This document shows, one piece after another, positions 1-11,900 of a stretch of 64,000 nucleotides of DNA. The notes below the pieces were generated by a model, which saw only the letters and a list, made by a program, of their open reading frames with translations, was not told the DNA's origin and made no database searches. Numbering within the stretch: position 1 is the first letter of the stretch; each line of letters begins with the position of its first letter. The DNA is taken from assembly GCA_037974335.1 (NCBI GenBank), contig CM075729.1, positions 125,935,498 to 125,999,497 on the forward strand. Reading direction: 5' to 3'. Origin of the DNA: Prionace glauca (taxonomy: Eukaryota; Chordata; Chondrichthyes; Carcharhiniformes; Carcharhinidae). Position numbers and translations under genes: made by a program.

Positions 1-26
1 ATGTCGTCCACATGGACTTCATTAAG

Positions 27-223
27 TAAGAAGTCTCCCAACACCAGGTTAAAGTCCAACAGGTTTATTTGGAATCACAAGCTTTTGAGCACCGCCCCTT
101 CATCAGATGAGTCCCATTTTCTCTGAAAGCTCATGATTCCAAATGAACCTGTTGGATTTTAGCCTGCTGTTGGGAGGTTTCTTACTGTACCTACCCCAGT
201 CCAATGTCGGTAGCGCCACATCA
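27..223. mobile_element. Penelope-like element terminal repeat, inverted pair
   Basis: The left arm carries the family end (AACACCAGGTTAAAGTCC) and the right arm its reverse complement, with degenerate hammerhead-type sequence near the centre. The same ends recur at about ten other places in the window. Confidence 0.65.
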
Positions 224-229
224 GGACTT

Positions 230-835
230 TTTTCAAGGCTTTTAACAATCTACCCACATGGGAGACTGAAAAAGGTCAGAGCCCATGGGATCCAGGCCAT
301 TTGGCAAATTGGTGACAAATTTGGGGTATAGAATATAAGAGTAGGATTCTGATGTTGCAGTTGTATAGAACGTTGGTTAGGCCTCACTTGGAGTACTGCG
401 TCCAGTTCTGGTCGCCATACTACCGGAAGGATGTAGAGATCCTGGAGAGAGTGCAGAGGAGATTTACCAGGATGCTGCCTGGTATGGAAGGGCTGTCTCA
501 CGAGGAAAGATTGAATGAACTTGGGCTGTTTTCCCTTGAGAGACGTCGGCTGAGGGGGGATCTAATAGAGGTTTATAAGATTATGAAGGGGATAGATAGA
601 GTAAATGGTGGTAAGCTTTTTCCGCTATTAGAAATGGATAGAACGAGGGGTCACGGGCTTAGGGTGAGGGGGGCTAGGTATAAGACAAATATTAGAGGGC
701 AGTTTTTCACACAAAGGGTAGTGGGGGTGTGGAATGCACTGCCGAGTAAGGTGGTGGAAGCAGGCACGCTAGGGTTGTTTAAGAGTCACTTAGACAGCCA
801 CATGAGCGGTCTACATATAGGGGGATATATAGGCC
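230..835 (+). mobile_element. CR1-like LINE fragment (RT C-terminal part)
   Basis: An open frame from 352 reads [19 protein letters not shown] followed by [13 protein letters not shown], then a stretch ending FFTQRVVGVWNALPSKVVE. This is the conserved C-terminal part of CR1-clade reverse transcriptase proteins. A short piece of an earlier RT region (265-330) is joined by an internal deletion. It is a 5'-truncated, decayed copy. Confidence 0.8.
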
Positions 836-1055
836 TTACTAAACATTGTAGGCTTGGGATTCCGTTTTTGCCTCAGGGATGTTACAGTCTTTGCCTGTTT
901 AATAGTGAATTTTTTGTCTCCACAGGCATTTAAGTCCACCTTGTTGACCAGCAAGGGGCATGCATGCGGCAGGTTGTAGTGGGCTGCTCTTGGATGTTGC
1001 TTCGGGAGTTGCCTATTGCTTCATGTCGTTAGTGTGCTTAAACTGGACCATCTCA

Positions 1056-1375
1056 GGGCAACATGACAGCTCAGAGACTATCTCTGTTGCTGTGTGGACA
1101 CATGGATTTGGCCTGTGTCCGTGGGAGTTTGCGCGTTCTCCCCGTGGTTGCGTGGGTTTCCTCCGGGTGCTCCGGTTTCCTCCCACATCCCAAAGATGTG
1201 CTTTTAGGCTGATTGATTGGGTAACAAATTGTCCCTATATTGGACCTCCCTGATCCTCGCACATTAGGCGTAGACTAAAATCATGAATAGGTCACTGAGA
1301 GAATGGGACGGCGGCACGGGCTCGTTGGGCCGAAGGGCCTGTTTCCCGTGCTGTGTTGTTCTTTATACTCTTTAA
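1056..1375 (+). mobile_element. SINE, third tail type (GGTAACAAATTG)
   Basis: The body contains the shared SINE core (GTGGGTTTCCTCCGGGTGCT). It then switches to a distinct tail with GGTAACAAATTGTCCC, ending in GGGCCGAAGGGCCTGTTTCC. Close copies lie at 49680-49995 and 52637-52892. Confidence 0.75.
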
Positions 1376-1449
1376 ATTTGGCTGAGTGGTAGGAAGCTGT
1401 GTGATGGTCAAACGTTGTTTTTTGTGACTGGAAATCTGTGTCCAATGGT

Positions 1450-1562
1450 GTGCACAGTAAGAAGTCTCGCAACACCAGTTTAAAATCCAACCTATTTAAC
1501 CTGGTGTTGTGAGACTTCTTACTGTGTTTACCCCCCAGTCCAACGCCGGCATCTCCACATCA
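1450..1562. mobile_element. Penelope-like terminal repeat, short inverted remnant
   Basis: CAGTAAGAAGTCTCGCAACA faces GTTGTGAGACTTCTTACTGT over a short spacer, then the family end CCAACGCCGGCATCTCCACA follows. The interior of the element is missing. Confidence 0.6.
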
Positions 1563-1564
1563 TG

Positions 1565-2165
1565 GCTACTGTCAAGTGGTGTGCTGCAGAGATCGGCGCT
1601 GGGACCCTTGCTGTTTGTCGTGTACATTAAGGATTTAGATGTGAAGGTGAGGGGGTATGGTCAGAAAGTCTGCAAATGACACTAAGATCGGTGGTGTCGT
1701 AAATAGTGACGAGAAAAACCTAGGATGGCATAGATGGCTTGGTCACTGGGCAGAACGATGATAAATGGAAGTTAACTCTGAAAAGTGTGAGGTGATGCAA
1801 TTTGGGAGGGCTAATGAGGCAGGGAATATACAATGAACAGTAGGACACTCGGAAGTACAGAGGACCAGAGGGATCTTGGGGGGTAGAAGGGTGGGCGCAT
1901 GTCCCTGAAGGCAGCAGGACAGGTAGATAAGGTGGTTAAGAGGCATATGGGACACTTGCCTTTATTAGTCCAGACACTGAATTTAAGAGCAGAGAGGTTA
2001 TGATGGTGCTGTCCAAAACCCTCATTAGGCCAAAGTTAAAGTACTCCGTGCAATTCTGGTCACCGCACTTAGGAAGGAAGTGATTGCACTAGAGAAGGTG
2101 CAGAGGAGATTCACTATGATGTTGTCTGGGCTGGAACGTTTCAGTTGTCAGCTGGGTGATACAGA
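1565..2165 (+). mobile_element. CR1-like LINE remnant
   Basis: Decayed reverse-transcriptase sequence. Recognisable blocks include GGCGCTGGGACCCTTGCTGT near the RT catalytic region and AGGTGCAGAGGAGATTCAC near the C-terminus. No long frame remains open. Confidence 0.55.
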
Positions 2166-2194
2166 CCAAGTGCTGGAAAATGGCATTAAAATAG

Positions 2195-2537
2195 GCAGAA
2201 ACATAGAAACTCTACAGTGCAGAAGGAGGCCATTTGGCCCATTCAGTCTGCACCAACAACAATCCCACCATCCCCACAATCTCACATATTTACCCCACTT
2301 AACCCTGTAACCTACACATCCCAGGACACAGTAGGCAATTTAGCACGGTCAATCAACCTAACCCGCACATCTTTGGACTGTGGGACGAAACCTGAACATG
2401 CGGAGGAAACCCATGCAAACATGGGGAGAACATGCAAACTTCACACAGACAGTGAATCAAGCCGAGAACCAAACCCAGGTCCTTGGAGCTGTGAGGCAGC
2501 AGTGCTAACCACTGTGCTACCGTCCCCAGCACCCGGA
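2195..2537 (-). mobile_element. tRNA-headed SINE, first tail type
   Basis: This is a nearly complete antisense copy. The tail (CTACAGTGCAGAAGGAGGCC) is at the left and the tRNA-like head with its B-box-like sequence is at the right, ending GTGCTACCGTCCC. Confidence 0.8.
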
Positions 2538-3027
2538 TAGGGGCTTGATGGTTGGAGCAGACACGATGGGTGGAGGAATCTCTATTACTCAGTGAGTGGT
2601 TTGTTAGGCCATTTCCTAGGGCAGGTGAGATTCATTTTGCTGTGTGTCTGGATTGGATGTACATCAGATTCCCTTCTCCTAGACATATTAGTGAGTCAAA
2701 CTGCTGTCATGGTGACCATTACTAAAACTTGCATTCATTTTTTTAACACCTATTTTCAAAATCGAATTTGCATTCTACCAGAAGTGGTGGGATTGTGATC
2801 CTAATAAATTCACCTGGACTTTATTCATCTGCACTCTGGATTGACAGTCAAAGTGACATTATCAATGCACCATCCACAGAACCTCAGGAACACTGTCTCT
2901 GAATTGTTAAGCTTCTCTTATTCCCTCATCTAATATTTAAAATCTTGCCATTAATTAGTATTTTTTAACCAAGTCCCTAACCTAGGATGTTGGATATGCA
3001 AAAAGTAAAACTTAATTTTGTGCATTT

Positions 3028-3230
3028 GTGTGGCGGAATGGTGGCATAGGTTGTTAGCACTGCTGCCTCACAGGACTAGAGATCCAGATTCAATTCTCAG
3101 CTTGGGTCACTGTCTGTGTGGGGTTTGTATATTCTCCCTGTGCTTGAGTGGGTTTCCTCCTGGTGCTCCAGTTTCCTCCCACAGTCTGAAAGATGTGCAG
3201 GTTAGATGGATTGGCCATGCTAAATTGCGT
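3028..3230 (+). mobile_element. tRNA-headed SINE, 5' half (split by Penelope insertion)
   Basis: The head and body of the common SINE are intact up to CATGCTAAATTGCGT (3216-3230). That 15-mer is repeated at 4655-4669, where the SINE resumes, so the intervening 1.4 kb is an insertion with a target-site duplication. Confidence 0.8.
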
Positions 3231-4654
3231 ACAACACCAGGTTAGAGTCCAACCAGTTTATTTGATAGTAATCTCACAAGCTTTCATAAATGGTGTTCCT
3301 TCATCAGGTGTATGGAAGGTTCTGATCAGAGAAGGGCATTTAAAGACACACACAGTTTACAGAAAACTGAAAAGAATGTAAGTCTTTACAGCTAACCCTC
3401 TATTCAAGTCTTAAAGGTGCAGACAATGTGAATGGAGATAGTATTAGCATAGGTTAAAGAGATGTGGATTGTCTCCAGACAGGACAGTAAGTGAGATTTT
3501 ACAAGCCCAGTCAAGTCATGGGGGTTACAGATAGTGCGACATTAGAACATAAGAACATAAGAACATAAGAAATAGGAGCAGGAGTAGGCCATCTGGCCCT
3601 TTGAGCCTGCCCTGCCATTCAATAAGATCATGGCTGATCTGTCGTGGCTCAGTTCCACATTCCGGCCCTCTCCACATAACCCTTAATCCCCTCTCTTATC
3701 AAAAACCCATCAAACTGCTTCTTGAAAATATTTAGCGAGGCAGCCTCCACCACTTCAACGAGTAGAGAATTCCAGAGATTCACCACCCTTTGAGTGAAGA
3801 AGTTCCTCCTCAACTTCGTTCTAAAACGCCCCCCCTTTATCTTGAGGCTGTGCCCCCTAGTCCTACTGTCCTTTCTGAGCGGGAAGAGTCTCTCCACCTC
3901 TATCCTATCCATCCCATTCATCATCTTATACGTCTCAATGAGATCTCCCCTCATTCTTCTAAACTCCAATGAGTACAAGCCTAGTTCATTCAGCCTCTCC
4001 TCATAGTTCAACTCCCTCAACTCTGGTATCAGCCTAGTAAACCTCCGCTGCACTCCCTCCAAGGCCAAAATATCTTTGCGCAGGTGCGGCGCCCAAAACT
4101 GCACACAGTACTCCAGCAAAACTGTTCCCTTCCTGTTGGGGAACACTTCAGCGATCACGGGCATTCAGCCTCTGATCTTCGGGTAAGCATTCTCCAAGGA
4201 GGCCTTCACAACACATGACAGCGCAGAGTCGCTGAGCAGAGACTGATAGCCAAGTTCCACACACATGAGGATGGTCTCAACAGGGATCTTGGGTTCATGT
4301 CGCACTATCTGTAACCCCAATGACTTGCCTGGCCTTGTAAAATCTCACTTACTGTACTGTTTGGAAACAATACACATCTCTTTGACCTGTGCTTAATGCT
4401 ATCTCCACTCACATTGTCTGCATCTTTAAGACTTGAATAGCAGGTTAGCTGTAAAGGCTTGCATTCTAATCAGTATTCTGTAAACTGTGTGTGACTTTAT
4501 ATGCCTTTCTCTGATCAGAACTTTCCACACACCTGAAGGAACACCATTTTCGAAAGTTTGTGAGATTACTAACAAATAAACTGGTTGGACTCTAACCTGG
4601 TGTTGTGAAACTTCTTACTGTGTTTACCCCAGTCCAACGCCTGCACCTCTACAT
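3231..4654 (+). mobile_element. Penelope-like element with coding remnant and inverted terminal repeats
   Basis: The element is flanked by a 15-base target-site duplication (3216-3230 and 4655-4669). The left part is an inverted copy of its 3' region. The right part, after a nested CR1, has coding sequence at about 4120-4310 with LPVGEHFSDHGHS, EQRLIAKFHTHEDGLNRD and GFMSHYL, resembling the C-terminus of Penelope-like proteins with a GIY-YIG endonuclease. The terminal repeat follows at about 4500-4654. The copy is broken and old. Assignment rests on these motifs from memory. Confidence 0.65.
3544..4116 (-). mobile_element. CR1 LINE 3' fragment inserted in the Penelope element
   Basis: An antisense copy of the commonest CR1 subfamily here. 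Its 3' tail (ACATAAGAAATAGGAGCAGG) is at the left, followed by RT C-terminal sequence up to CAGTACTCCAGC. Penelope sequence continues on both sides, so this insertion is the younger event. Confidence 0.85.
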
Positions 4655-4850
4655 CATGCTAAATTGCGTCAGAGGGATTAACAGGATAAATACATGGGGT
4701 TAAGGAGATAAAGCCCTTCAGATTAACCAAGTCTCTATCTTTCCCGATAGAAATCATATTGTCATTATAACATGTTTATTCCTTATTCGTTTTAAAAATT
4801 GAAATGTTTGCTGTCGATAAGCCGAATGGCCTCCTTCTGCACTGTAGGGT
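4655..4850 (+). mobile_element. tRNA-headed SINE, 3' half
   Basis: It resumes at the duplicated 15-mer and runs through CAGAGGGATTAACAGGATAA, ending in the CR1-like tail GGCCTCCTTCTGCACTGTAG. Confidence 0.7.
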
Positions 4851-5130
4851 TATCAAAATTAACCTCACTTTGTGAATCTGTTAACGATGCACTTTTACTG
4901 TTCCATTGTACAACTTCTAAGGTTCATTTCTGTTATTGTAGAGGTTCCCTTCTCGTCTTCTCGCTTGGTTTTAATCAGCAGGGAACCATCCTGGCGCTAA
5001 ATGGCGTGGGGGAGCGGAGGGAGGGTGATGTGGATGGCGTGGTTTGCAAGTCCAGCGCCCATTCATTAACTGCGAGCTAGCTGTGTGCAATATTGCTTAG
5101 CCCGATTCCACAGGTTGGGAGTTCCAGGTT

Positions 5131-5270
5131 TCATAGAATGCCTGCAGTGCAGAAGGAGGCCATTCAGCCCATCGAGTCTGCACCGACCACAATCCCACCC
5201 ATGCCCTATCCCCATAACCCCATGTATTTACCCTTTGCGCCCACCTTGGGCTAATTGACCATGGCCAATC
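5131..5270 (-). mobile_element. SINE 3' part, interrupted by CR1
   Basis: An antisense SINE tail (GCAGTGCAGAAGGAGGCC) continues to GGCCAATC, where a CR1 tail is inserted. A short SINE remnant resumes at 5516. Confidence 0.7.
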
Positions 5271-5515
5271 ACTCAAAGGGTGGTGAATCTCTGGAATTCT
5301 CTGCCTGTTGAAATGGTGGAGGCTGCCTCGCTAAATATTTTTAAGAAACGGGTTGATGGGTTTTTGATAAGAGAAGGGATTAAGGGTTATGGGGAGAGGG
5401 CGGGAAGGTGGAATTGAGCCACGACAGATCAGCCATGATCTTATTGAATGGCGGGGCAGGCTCGAAGGGCCAGATGGCCTACTCCTGCTCCTATTTCTTA
5501 TGTTCTTATGTTCTC
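5271..5515 (+). mobile_element. CR1 LINE 3' end, short
   Basis: It starts within the last coding residues (reading [20 protein letters not shown]) and ends in the subfamily tail CCTATTTCTTATGTTCTTAT. This is a typical 5'-truncated LINE insertion. Confidence 0.85.
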
Positions 5516-5861
5516 AATCAACCTAATCCGGTTTATCTTTGCACCCGGTTCCCGACCTCATTGTAAAAGTCCTAACCTTAACAAACATATGATGAGTTTC
5601 TACTCGCAGTGTGCATCTCCCTCAACATATCCGGTGATGCCTATGAAAGATTCAAGCCCAGTTATTTTTAAAACATCGAAACCGCATCGCAGTTGGAAAA
5701 ATTACTGAAATTTCTCGGCGTTGCGGATATCAACTCACCACAGGTTAGTCTCTTTACTCGTCAGCTCCTGCGGTCCGAGCTTTTGTTTTTGGCTTTAACA
5801 TTGCTTCCCATCGCCGCAGGTCACATATGAGTTCCTGCTGTTTCCCAGGGCAAGGATCAAG

Positions 5862-5919
5862 ATGCAAACCATTTGTACATGGACATTTCTGAATTTCATG
5901 GCAATTCTTCTCCATATCG
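5862..5919 (+). CDS. NCR3-like: Receptor exon 1: signal peptide
   Basis: ATG at 5862 starts [19 protein letters not shown], a hydrophobic leader, and the exon ends in phase 1 at a GGTGAGT donor. Upstream, a plausible acceptor (CGCCGCAG, ending 5819) and an upstream donor (CACAG|GTTAGT at 5743/5744) hint at a non-coding first exon, which cannot be proved from sequence alone. Confidence 0.75.
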
Positions 5920-8900
5920 GTGAGTCTCCCTGTTAACCACATTGAATTCATTTAGATTTTTTAACACGTACAAATTGTCTCCTTCTGCACAGATGAAGCG
6001 TAAAACTTGTTGTGCTGAAGCAACGATTTTGTTTAACAACGCTGCCTTACCCTTTTGCAAACTTGCTTCTTGATTTGATTTGATTTATTACTGTTAGATT
6101 TATTTGTAAACAGTGAAAAGTGCTGTTTCTTGCACGCTATGCAGACAGCGCACCGTTCACAGAGAAGGAAAGGAGAGGGTGCAGAATGTAATGTTACAGG
6201 GTGTAGAGAAAGATCTACTTAATGCAAGGTAGGTCCATTCAAAAGGCTGACAGCAGCAGGGAAGAAGCTGTACTTGAGTCAGTTGGTATGTGACCTCAGG
6301 CTTTTGTATCTTTTGCCCAACAGAAAAAGATGGAAGAGAGAATGTCTAGGGTGCGTGGGGTCCTTAATTATGCTATGTATTTTGCCGAGGCAGCGGGAAG
6401 TGTAGACAGAGTCAATGGATGGGAAGGCTGGTTTGCGTGATGGACTGGGCTACATTCATGACCTTTTGTTGTTTCTTGCGCTCTTGGTCAACGTAGGAGC
6501 TAAACAAAGCTGTGATACAACCACAAAGAATGCTTTCTATGGTACACCTATAAAAGTTGGTGAGAGTCATAGCTGACATTCCAGATTTCCTTAACTTGTT
6601 CTTAGTTGTTGAAGCTGTGCTCATTCAAGCAAGGCGTAGAATCATAGAAACCCTACAGCGCAGAAGGAGGCCATTTGACCCATTGGGTCTGTACTGACCA
6701 CAATCCCACCTAAGCCCTATCTCAGTAATCCCACATATTTACCCTGCTAATCCCTCTAATTAATGCATCCCGGGGCACTAAGGAAATTTAGCATAGTCAA
6801 TGCACCCTAACCAGCACATCTTTAGACTGTGGGAGGAAACTGGAGTACCCAGACGAAACCTATGCAGACACAGGGAGAATGTGCAAACTCCACACAGACA
6901 AGGTGGGAATCAAATCTAGGTCCCTGGAGCTGTGAGGCAGCGGTGTTAACCATTGTACCAGCATGCCGCCAGTGCCCCATATAGCATCATGATGTACCGA
7001 TACAGCGAGATAGGCTTGGGTGGAGGAACGGCAGACAGAACATAGAACATAGAACACTACAGCACAAACAGGCCCTTCGGCCCACGAGTTGCGCCGATCA
7101 CATCAATACCCACCAATCATAGACCTAATTATAACTCCCAATCCCATTAAATCCCATATACCCATCCAGAAGTCTTTTAAAACACCCCAGCGTGTTCGCC
7201 TCCACCACCACTGACGGCAGCCAATTCCATTCACTCACCACCCTCTGAGTGAAAAACTTACCCCTAACATCACCATTTCAACCGGGGGAAATAGCCTCTG
7301 AGAATCCACCCTATCTATTCCTCTCAACATTTTATAAACCTCTATCAGGTCGCCTCTCAACCTTCGCCTCTCCAGGGAGAAGAGTCCCAGCTCCCTCAAT
7401 CTATCTTCATAACGCATGCCTCCCAATCCAGGCAACATCCTTGTAAATCTCCTCTGTACCCTTTCAATAGCTTCTAAGTCCTTCCTATAGTGAAGCGACC
7501 AGAACTGCAAGTGAGGCCTGATAAGGGTCTTATAAAGTTGCAGCATTACCTCCCGATTCCTAAACTCAATCCCTCGATTAATGAAGGCCAGTACACCATA
7601 TGCCTTCTTGACCACAACCTCCACCTGCGAGGCCGATTTAAGAATCCTGTGGACCCGGATCCCAAGATCCTTCTGCTCTTCAAAGAATTTAATCCAGGCT
7701 AATGTGAGGGGATGAATTTGGGAAAGTCTAATGCAGGAAGGAAGTATACAGTAAATGGTTTGGAGGAATCAGTGGGTGGAATCGGAAAGATGTGACTCTT
7801 GGAACTCCCTATCCCAGGGAGCTGTGTCATTGATATAGCCAAGACTTGGGACAGTGGATTGTTCGGTTCAAGGGAATTCATTGACATGGGGACAATGCGG
7901 GAATGAGGGATTGAGGGAAGAGTGGAATAGGCTCAAGGGAGCAAATGGGGAATTGGGCGGCATGGTGGCAAGTGATTAGCACTGCTGCCTTGCACGGCCA
8001 GAGACATGGGTTTGATTCCTGGCTTGGGTTACCATCTGTGTGGAGTCTGCACATTCTCCCCAGGTCTGCGTGGGTTTCCTCTGGGCGCTCCGGTTTCCTA
8101 CTACATTCCAAAAATGTGCAGATTAGGTGGATTGGACATGCTAAATTACCCCTTAGTGTCCGAAGATGTGTTGGTTAGATGGACTAGATATGGGAAGTGT
8201 GTGGCGTTACGGCAATAAGATGGGAGAAGGGCCTGGATATAATACTCTGTCAGAGAGTTAGTGCAGACTCGGTGGATCAAATTGTCTCCCTCACTGTAGG
8301 AATTCTAATATTCTTTGAGGGGGCACGGTGGCACAGTGATTAGCACTGCTTCCTCACAGCGCCAAGGTCCTGGTTCAATTCCCACCTCAGGTAACTGTGC
8401 TGACTTTGTACATTCTCCCCATGTCTGCATGGGTTTTCTCCAAGTGCTCTGGTTTCCTCCAAAGATGTGCGGGTTAGGTGGATTGGCCATGCTAAGTTGC
8501 CTCTTTGTGTGGGGGGATTAGCCGGGTAAATACATAGAGTTACGTGGATAGGGTCTGGGTGGGATTGATGTCGGTGCAGATTTGATGAGCCGAATGGCCT
8601 CTTTCTGCACTGTAGTGGATCTATGACTATCTACCCCAGTTCCTGTTTCAGATGTCTCTATGATTACATTGTTCCATTTGTATTCCAGACTATGGGCTGA
8701 GGAGTGAAATCGAAGTGTCCCAGTCTCCGGACATCATCAATGTCACAGAAGGTGACTCAGTGCAGCTAAACTGTACGTTTGAATTGAATCAGACAGTCGG
8801 GCAAGTTTTATGGAGACGGGCCTTGGAAAACACGGAGCTTTCTGTTCGGAATCTTTTCTACAGGAGCCGGATACAGAAGTCAGGGTCGGAGTTATTCGAT

Positions 8901-11900
8901 CAGCGCATGGCTTTCATTAGAATCAACAATGTGGTGAAAATGGACTCTGATTTTTACTACTGCGAGGTGGAAATTCAGGGAGCTGGAAGTGGAAACGGGA
9001 CAGGAACCCAACTCATTGTGACTGACAGTAAGACAAAAATACCCGAGTTCGAGTCAGTTCCCACAGTTTTACATGTGTATGGGTTCATCCCATACATTCA
9101 TTCAATCAAGGTTGCTGCAGAAGGTTAGGGTGCACGGAGTTGGGGGTAAGGTGTTAGCGTGGATAGAAGATTGGTTGTCTAATAGGAAGCAGAGAGTTGG
9201 AATCAATGGGTGCTATTCTGGTTGGCAGTTGGTGACTAGCCGAGTGCCGCAGGGATCGGTGCTCGGGCTTCAACTGTTTACCATTTAAATAGATGATCTG
9301 GAGGAGGGGGCTGAGTGCGGGGTAACGAAATTTGCTAATGGCATCAAGATGAGTGGAAAAGCAAATTGCGTGGAGGGTGTGCAGAGAGGTTTGGATAGGC
9401 TGAGTGAGTGGGCGAGGACCTGGCAGATGGAGTATAATGTTAGCAAGTGTGAGGTTATCCACTTTGGTAGAAATAATAGCAGGAGGGATTATTATTTAAA
9501 AGGCGAAAAGCTGCAGCATGCTACGGTGCAGAGGGACCTGGGGGTCCTTGTGCATGAGTCACAAAAACCCAGTCTGCAGGTGCAGCAGGTGGTCAGGAAG
9601 GCGAATGGGATGCTGGCCTTTATAGCGAGGGGGATAGAATATAAAAGCAGGGAGGTCTTCCTGCAACTGTACAGGGCACTGGTGAGGCCGCAGCTGGAGT
9701 ACTGTGTGCAGTTTTGGTCGCCGCACTTTTGGAAGGATATATTGGCCTTGGAGGGAATGCAGAGGAGGTTCACTAGGCTGATACCGGAGATGAGGGGGCT
9801 AGCCTATGAAGAGAGACCAAATAGATTGGGTCTGTACTCACTGGAATTTAGAAGGCTGAGGGGGGATCTTATAGAGACATATAAGATAATGAAGGGGATA
9901 GATTGGGTGGAGGTAGAGAGATTCTTCCCGCTTAGAAAGGATAGCAGGACTAGAGGGCACAGCCTCAAGATAAGTGGGGGGCAGTTTAGAACAGAGTTGA
10001 GAAGGAACTTCTTCACTCTCTGAATGGTGAATCTCTGGAATTCTCTGCCCGTTGAAGTGGTGGAGGCTGCCTCGCTAAATATATTTAAGTCACGGGTAGA
10101 TAGGCTTTTGATAGACAAGGGAATTAAGGGTTATGGGGAGAGGGCAGGAAGGTGGAACTGAGCCACGACAGATCAGCCATGATCTTATTGAATGGCGGGG
10201 CAGGTTCGAGGGGCCAGATGGCCTACTCCTGCTCCTATTTCTTATGTTCTTGTGTTCTTATGTATGGCTTGCCCACGTAACATGCCCCTAGGTTTCAATT
10301 CCCTTTTATGGCGTGTCTCCATGTCTAAATCATTTGTAAAGTCTTTCTAGTCAAAAAGGAATCAAACTGGATTGATGTCTGAGCGATTGGTAATTAAGTG
10401 ACACGTAACTTCAAATCGATAGATAGTATCTTCTGAAATCTGGCCGCCTATATCTTAACTGGCACCCAGTTCATCCGTTGTTCTCACTGGCTCCCCATCT
10501 AATCAATTTTAACGTTGTCTCCTCAACCTTCTTCCACTGGGAAAAAAGATTCCAAAAGCCTGAAAACGAGCATCAACCAACTCAAGAACAGCTTCTTCTC
10601 TGCTGCCATCAGACTTTTCAGAGCAACCGTACAGTGCGGAAAGGAGCCCATTCCGCCTATCAAGTCTGCACTGGTAACAACCCTATCTTGGCCCTATCCC
10701 TGTAACTCCACACATTTGCCCCACTAACCCCTCTAAGCTATGCATCCCAGAATACTCAGGGCAATTTTGCATGGCCAATGCACCTAACCCGCACATCTTT
10801 GTACTGTGGGAGAAAATTGGAGCACCCAAAGGAAACGGCATGTTAGCACAGTGGTTAGCACTGCTGCTTTGCAGCTCCAGAGACCTGGGTTCGATTCCCG
10901 GCTTGGGTCACTGTGTGGAGTTTGCACATTCTCCTCGTGTCTGTGCGGGTTTCCTCTGGGTGCTTTGGCTTCCTCCCATAATCCAAAGATGTGTGGGTTA
11001 GGTTGATTGGCCATGCTAAATTGCCCTTAGTGTCCTGAGATGCATAGGTTAGAGGGATTAGTGGATAAATATGTAGGGATATTGGGGTAGAGCCTGGGTG
11101 GTTTTGTGGTCAGTGCAGACTCGGTGGGCCAAATGACCTCTTTCTGTGCTTGGGGTTTCTATCTATGTTTTCTATGAAACCCATGCAGACACAGAAGGAA
11201 TGTACAAACTCCACACATGCAGTGACCCAAGCCAGGAATCGAACCAGGTCCCTGGTGCGGTGAGACAGCAATGCTAACTACTGTGCCACTGCACTGTTTT
11301 TGAATGGTCCCATATTAACACAATCTTTCTCTACACCCTATCAGTAACTGCAACACTATATTCTCCTTTCCTTCGCCTGTATGTAGAATCATTGAATCAC
11401 ACAGTGCAGAACAGGTCCTTCGGCCCATCAAGTCTGCACGGACACGTGAGAATCACCTGAACTCCTATCTGATCCCATCTGCCAGCACTAGGCCCATAGC
11501 TCTGAATGTTCTGATGTGCCGAGTGTTCAACCAGGTGCTTTTTAAAGGATGTGAGTCATCCCACCTCCCACCCTCCCAGGCAAAGGTTTTCTTCACATCC
11601 CCCCTAAAGCTCCTGCCTCCTCACCTTGAACTTATGTCATAAGAACATAAGAACATAAGGAATAGGAGCAGGAGTAGGCCATCCAGCCCTTCGAGCCTGC
11701 CCCGCCATTCAATAAGATCATGGCTGATCTGTCGTGGCTCAGTTCCACCTTCCCGCCCTCTCCCCATAACCCTTAATCCCCTCTCTTATCAAAAACCCAT
11801 CAACCCGCATCTTAAAAATATTTAGCGAGGCAGCTTCCACCACTTCAACGGGCAGAGAATGCCAGAGATTCACCACCCTTTGAGTGAAGAAGTTCCTCCT

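Noticed and set aside
9073-9288. Possible second Ig or tail exon just after the V exon
   Set aside because: The sequence is the start of a CR1 reverse transcriptase ([12 protein letters not shown]), not host coding sequence.
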